Source: JAKQHY01 sp034429475
Lineage (GTDB): Bacteria > Chloroflexota > Anaerolineae > B4-G1 > SLSP01
NCBI GenBank assembly: GCA_034429475.1
Contig: DAOUGD010000159.1
Coordinates: forward strand, 24,166-88,165
Direction of reading: 5' to 3'
Length of the DNA: 64,000 bases
Position numbers and translations under genes: made by a program. The notes under the pieces are model-generated. The model had not been told where the DNA came from and searched no databases. It saw only the letters and a program-made list of their open reading frames with translations. Below, piece by piece: positions 62,161-64,000 of the stretch (position 1 is its first letter; each line of letters starts with the position of its first letter).

Positions 62161-62180
62161 ATCAGGTCGCGCGTTCAAAG

Positions 62181-62528
62181 TTATAACGTCTGCCGAATCG
62201 CGTCCAACGTAACTTTCGCACCCGGCGCCTGTGCCAGGAACTCTTTTAGCAGATCGCAAGCATACATTTCACAATACGCACAGTTGGCGATCTTGAAGTC
62301 CCGCGCACAGGCGCGAATCTGACAAGTAAGACAGTAGCCGCTCAACCGCTTGCCTTCCGCCACACATCCATCACATGTGATCACCGAGGTTGTAATTTCC
62401 GGCGCGTTGAATTGTTCGCGCCACTGCGCCGCCACGTGCTCCAGCGCCGCCCAGTCATTGGCCTGTGTAGCCGTATAGGCCGGGCAATCCGTACAGGTTA
62501 ATCCGCAGTAAGCAATTATGTTACCCAT
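62181..62528 (-). CDS. Cysteine-rich DUF3795-like protein
   Basis: 115 residues with 12 cysteines. N-terminus MGNIIAYCGLTCTDCPAYTA, then ITCDGCVAEGKRLSGYCLTC and CARDFKIANCAYCEMYACDL. The Cys pairs suggest metal or iron-sulfur binding, as in DUF3795. It is small and soluble, with no known activity. GGAGG-like AGGGAGG lies before the ATG. Convergent terminator follows. Confidence 0.82.
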   Translation of the reverse strand: MGNIIAYCGLTCTDCPAYTATQANDWAALEHVAAQWREQFNAPEITTSVITCDGCVAEGKRLSGYCLTCQIRACARDFKIANCAYCEMYACDLLKEFLAQAPGAKVTLDAIRQTL

Positions 62529-62689
62529 TTTTATGCCTCCCTATAGCTCATTTGTTCTAACAATGGTTTCAGTATAACAGAAGTATGTGTCACAACCTGT
62601 CATATTTTAGTCCAAACCGCCAAATGATCCATTGCCGATTGCAATTTTCAACGGTTACGGTGTACAATCGGTAACGGTAAATGAAAACT

Positions 62690-62770
62690 TCACCACCCAT
62701 CTTCACGAGTCTGCTCTAATCTAACTTTTCATTCGTGAAAATTGGTGTAAATTCGTGGTTTATTTTGAAG
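62690..62770. repeat. ATTCGTG/GTGTAAA-type repeat in the leader of the phosphodiesterase gene
   Basis: CATTCGTGAAAATTGGTGTA and AATTCGTGG form related units in tandem. It resembles a widespread bacterial ATTCGTG repeat type by eye. Nothing else is evident in 62529-62780. Confidence 0.5.
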
Positions 62771-62780
62771 GAGCAATCAG

Positions 62781-63566
62781 ATGATGCCTCCCATCTACTC
62801 GATGTTGGACGTTGCACCAACCGTGAGCGCGATTTTAGGGTTGCCGGCTCCGGCGCAAGCTCAGGGCACACCGATCCCTGCCATCTTGGATGACCTGACC
62901 GGCGCGCGGCGCATCGTCATTTTGGCACTGGATGCATTCGGCTGGTTCGCATGGACGCTCTGGCAGAGCGAAATGCCCTACCTCCGTTCTCTCCACGCCG
63001 CCCGCAGCCTCATTCTGCGTTCTGTGCTGCCCTCCATCACCCCCGTGAACTTCGCCGCCATGGTCACAGGCGCCGATCTGGACGGTCACGGCGTCCGCAC
63101 CTACAACCACGACTTTGCGTGCGAGACGCTGTTCGAAGTCGTGCGCCGGGCCGGAGGCGTCAGTGCAGGCATCGGCTTCGCAGGCTACACGGGCGGCAAG
63201 CTGTTGGGGCGTTTCGCAGATGTTGACGGCACCACCCCGCGCGGCGAAGACGATCTGATCGTGGACAAAGTTCTCACCATCGCGGAACAACGCGCGCCCA
63301 CCTTCATCATTGCGCAACTGGGCCGGGTGGACGACGTGTTTCACCGGTACGGCCCGTCGTCGCCGGAGGTCGCGCCAATGGTGCGCGCCACCGACGCCCG
63401 GCTCCGGCGCGCTGTAGCGCGCCTCAAGTCATTCGGCTATGGCATCATCATCCTGGCCGACCACGGCCAGCACGACATCGTGAACGATCCCACGACAAAA
63501 CTCAAAGGCGGTCACGGCTCCGACAGTGATATAGACTGCCTGGTTCCGTGTACGTGGGCAAGTTAA
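62781..63566 (+). CDS. Alkaline-phosphatase-superfamily phosphodiesterase, possibly circularly permuted
   Basis: 261 residues. Core motifs: VILALDAFGWFAW (metal-binding Asp), SVLPSITPVNFAAMVTG (nucleophile region of nucleotide pyrophosphatases), ILADHGQHDIV (metal DHG) and KGGHGSDSDI. The N-terminus YSMLDVAPTVSAILGLPAPA is the motif that usually lies at the C-terminus of sulfatases and related phosphatases, after the GGHG segment; here the protein ends 15 residues after it. Loss of the usual C-terminal His ligand, or its replacement by this rearrangement, needs structural inspection. GAAGGAG precedes ATG 62781. Confidence 0.75.
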   Translation: MMPPIYSMLDVAPTVSAILGLPAPAQAQGTPIPAILDDLTGARRIVILALDAFGWFAWTLWQSEMPYLRSLHAARSLILRSVLPSITPVNFAAMVTGADLDGHGVRTYNHDFACETLFEVVRRAGGVSAGIGFAGYTGGKLLGRFADVDGTTPRGEDDLIVDKVLTIAEQRAPTFIIAQLGRVDDVFHRYGPSSPEVAPMVRATDARLRRAVARLKSFGYGIIILADHGQHDIVNDPTTKLKGGHGSDSDIDCLVPCTWAS

Positions 63567-63599
63567 GTTTTAGTTGTCTTTTTACACAAAAAGTGAGAT

Positions 63600-63950
63600 A
63601 TGGAAAACTTGAAATATTCCATGCTATTAGGGTTCAGCATCATTTTTGTGTTTGGGTTTATTTGCCTTTTAGTTGGTGACTCAATAGCAGTCAAAGAATC
63701 GGAGAATGTGTCTAAGAATAAAGTCGCTCGCCGTATTTCTGGGTTTGGTGGACTGGTAGTTTTTCTCAGTATAGATGGTGTTCTTATCTACATCTTCCAG
63801 GGGTTTACCGCCATCCCTTTTTTAGGCCACTTTTTGCTAGACTACCTTCTTTTTCCCTTCATATCCATTATTTGGGTGTTGTCCCTGATTTTCCTTGATG
63901 GACATCATTCTTCCAACAGGGTGAACAAAGGTTTGAGTGTCGACAATTGA
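63600..63950 (+). CDS. Small membrane protein of unknown function
   Basis: 116 residues with three hydrophobic segments (about 8-28, 47-70 and 76-100). The tail DGHHSSNRVNKGLSVDN is hydrophilic. Codon use is AT-rich compared with most genes of the window, so acquisition from elsewhere is possible. I do not recognise the family. The last 50 bases of the window after it show nothing I can assign. Confidence 0.6.
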   Translation: MENLKYSMLLGFSIIFVFGFICLLVGDSIAVKESENVSKNKVARRISGFGGLVVFLSIDGVLIYIFQGFTAIPFLGHFLLDYLLFPFISIIWVLSLIFLDGHHSSNRVNKGLSVDN

Positions 63951-64000
63951 TCCAAGAATTGTGCGGGCACTCGGTAGGAGAGCAGCTCAGCAGTCGTCCA

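Noticed and set aside
63600..63950. Phage or mobile-element origin of the AT-rich small membrane protein
   Set aside because: No integrase, transposase, attachment site or inverted repeats are visible, and the window ends right after it.

Overview
The window looks like a chromosomal segment of a GC-rich, free-living member of the Chloroflexota, probably an Anaerolineae/Caldilineae-type lineage. The inference rests on several features seen together: an isopentenyl phosphate kinase beside a mevalonate kinase and a decaprenyl-phosphate phosphoribosyltransferase-like UbiA protein; an NHL-fused Agl23-type membrane protein; a lipoprotein solute-binding protein with a long charged linker after its lipobox; several LytR-CpsA-Psr proteins; and an rpoC that stands apart from rpoB. 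No database search was possible, so the taxon is an inference. I saw no rRNA, CRISPR array, prophage or insertion sequence. Gene density is high.

Layout. 1-3.3 kb: 3' part of a membrane glycosyltransferase-like protein ending in NHL repeats. 3.6-10.1 kb: complete peptide/nickel-type ABC transporter (two ATPases, binding lipoprotein, two permeases). 10.2-11.1 kb: SPL-like radical SAM protein. 11.1-13.8 kb (minus): isoprenoid operon (UbiA-type transferase, mevalonate kinase, isopentenyl phosphate kinase). 14-18.3 kb: rpoC with its own promoter and leader hairpin. 18.4-20.7 kb: ECF sigma, zinc anti-sigma and bactofilin-like envelope protein. 20.9-25.1 kb: ThiF/MoeB-type E1, then proS, a MazG-like pyrophosphohydrolase and pepA on the minus strand. 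25.3-31.4 kb: degenerate histidine kinase, LCP protein, unknown membrane protein and a second permease pair lacking ATPases and binding protein. 31.5-35.2 kb (minus): two methyltransferase-like proteins, a GNAT/ParB-like fusion, a barrel/helix protein and a PH-domain protein. 35.3-41.4 kb: tRNA-Glu, RNase J, a glycosyltransferase and two tandem LCP proteins. 41.4-47.6 kb (minus): GT39-like protein, HAD phosphatase, DUF1015, serA and a class V aminotransferase. 47.8-51.4 kb: LysW-like acidic zinc protein and two paralogous LysM surface proteins. 51.5-64 kb: unknown conserved gene, Arg-rich microprotein, ferritin-like protein, mutM, FHA protein, M19 dipeptidase, a 6S-RNA-like transcript, GT39 protein, MFS transporter, a run of small ligand-binding-type proteins, a possibly permuted phosphodiesterase and a small membrane protein.

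Functional themes are envelope construction (three LCP proteins, three large membrane glycosyltransferase-type proteins, bactofilin-like and LysM proteins, polyprenyl-lipid enzymes), peptide uptake and turnover (ABC transporter, PepA, M19 dipeptidase), serine synthesis, and core information processing (rpoC, proS, RNase J, tRNA-Glu, mutM, possible 6S RNA).

The most unusual signal is not a gene. The window is peppered with very short tandem repeats of 7-, 8- and 16-mers, many forming hairpins, with a different motif at almost every site. They sit between genes, abut start codons, supply the stop codons of at least seven unrelated genes, give two unrelated proteins the same C-terminal tail, and in one case form an in-frame 117-base composite inside a membrane-protein gene.
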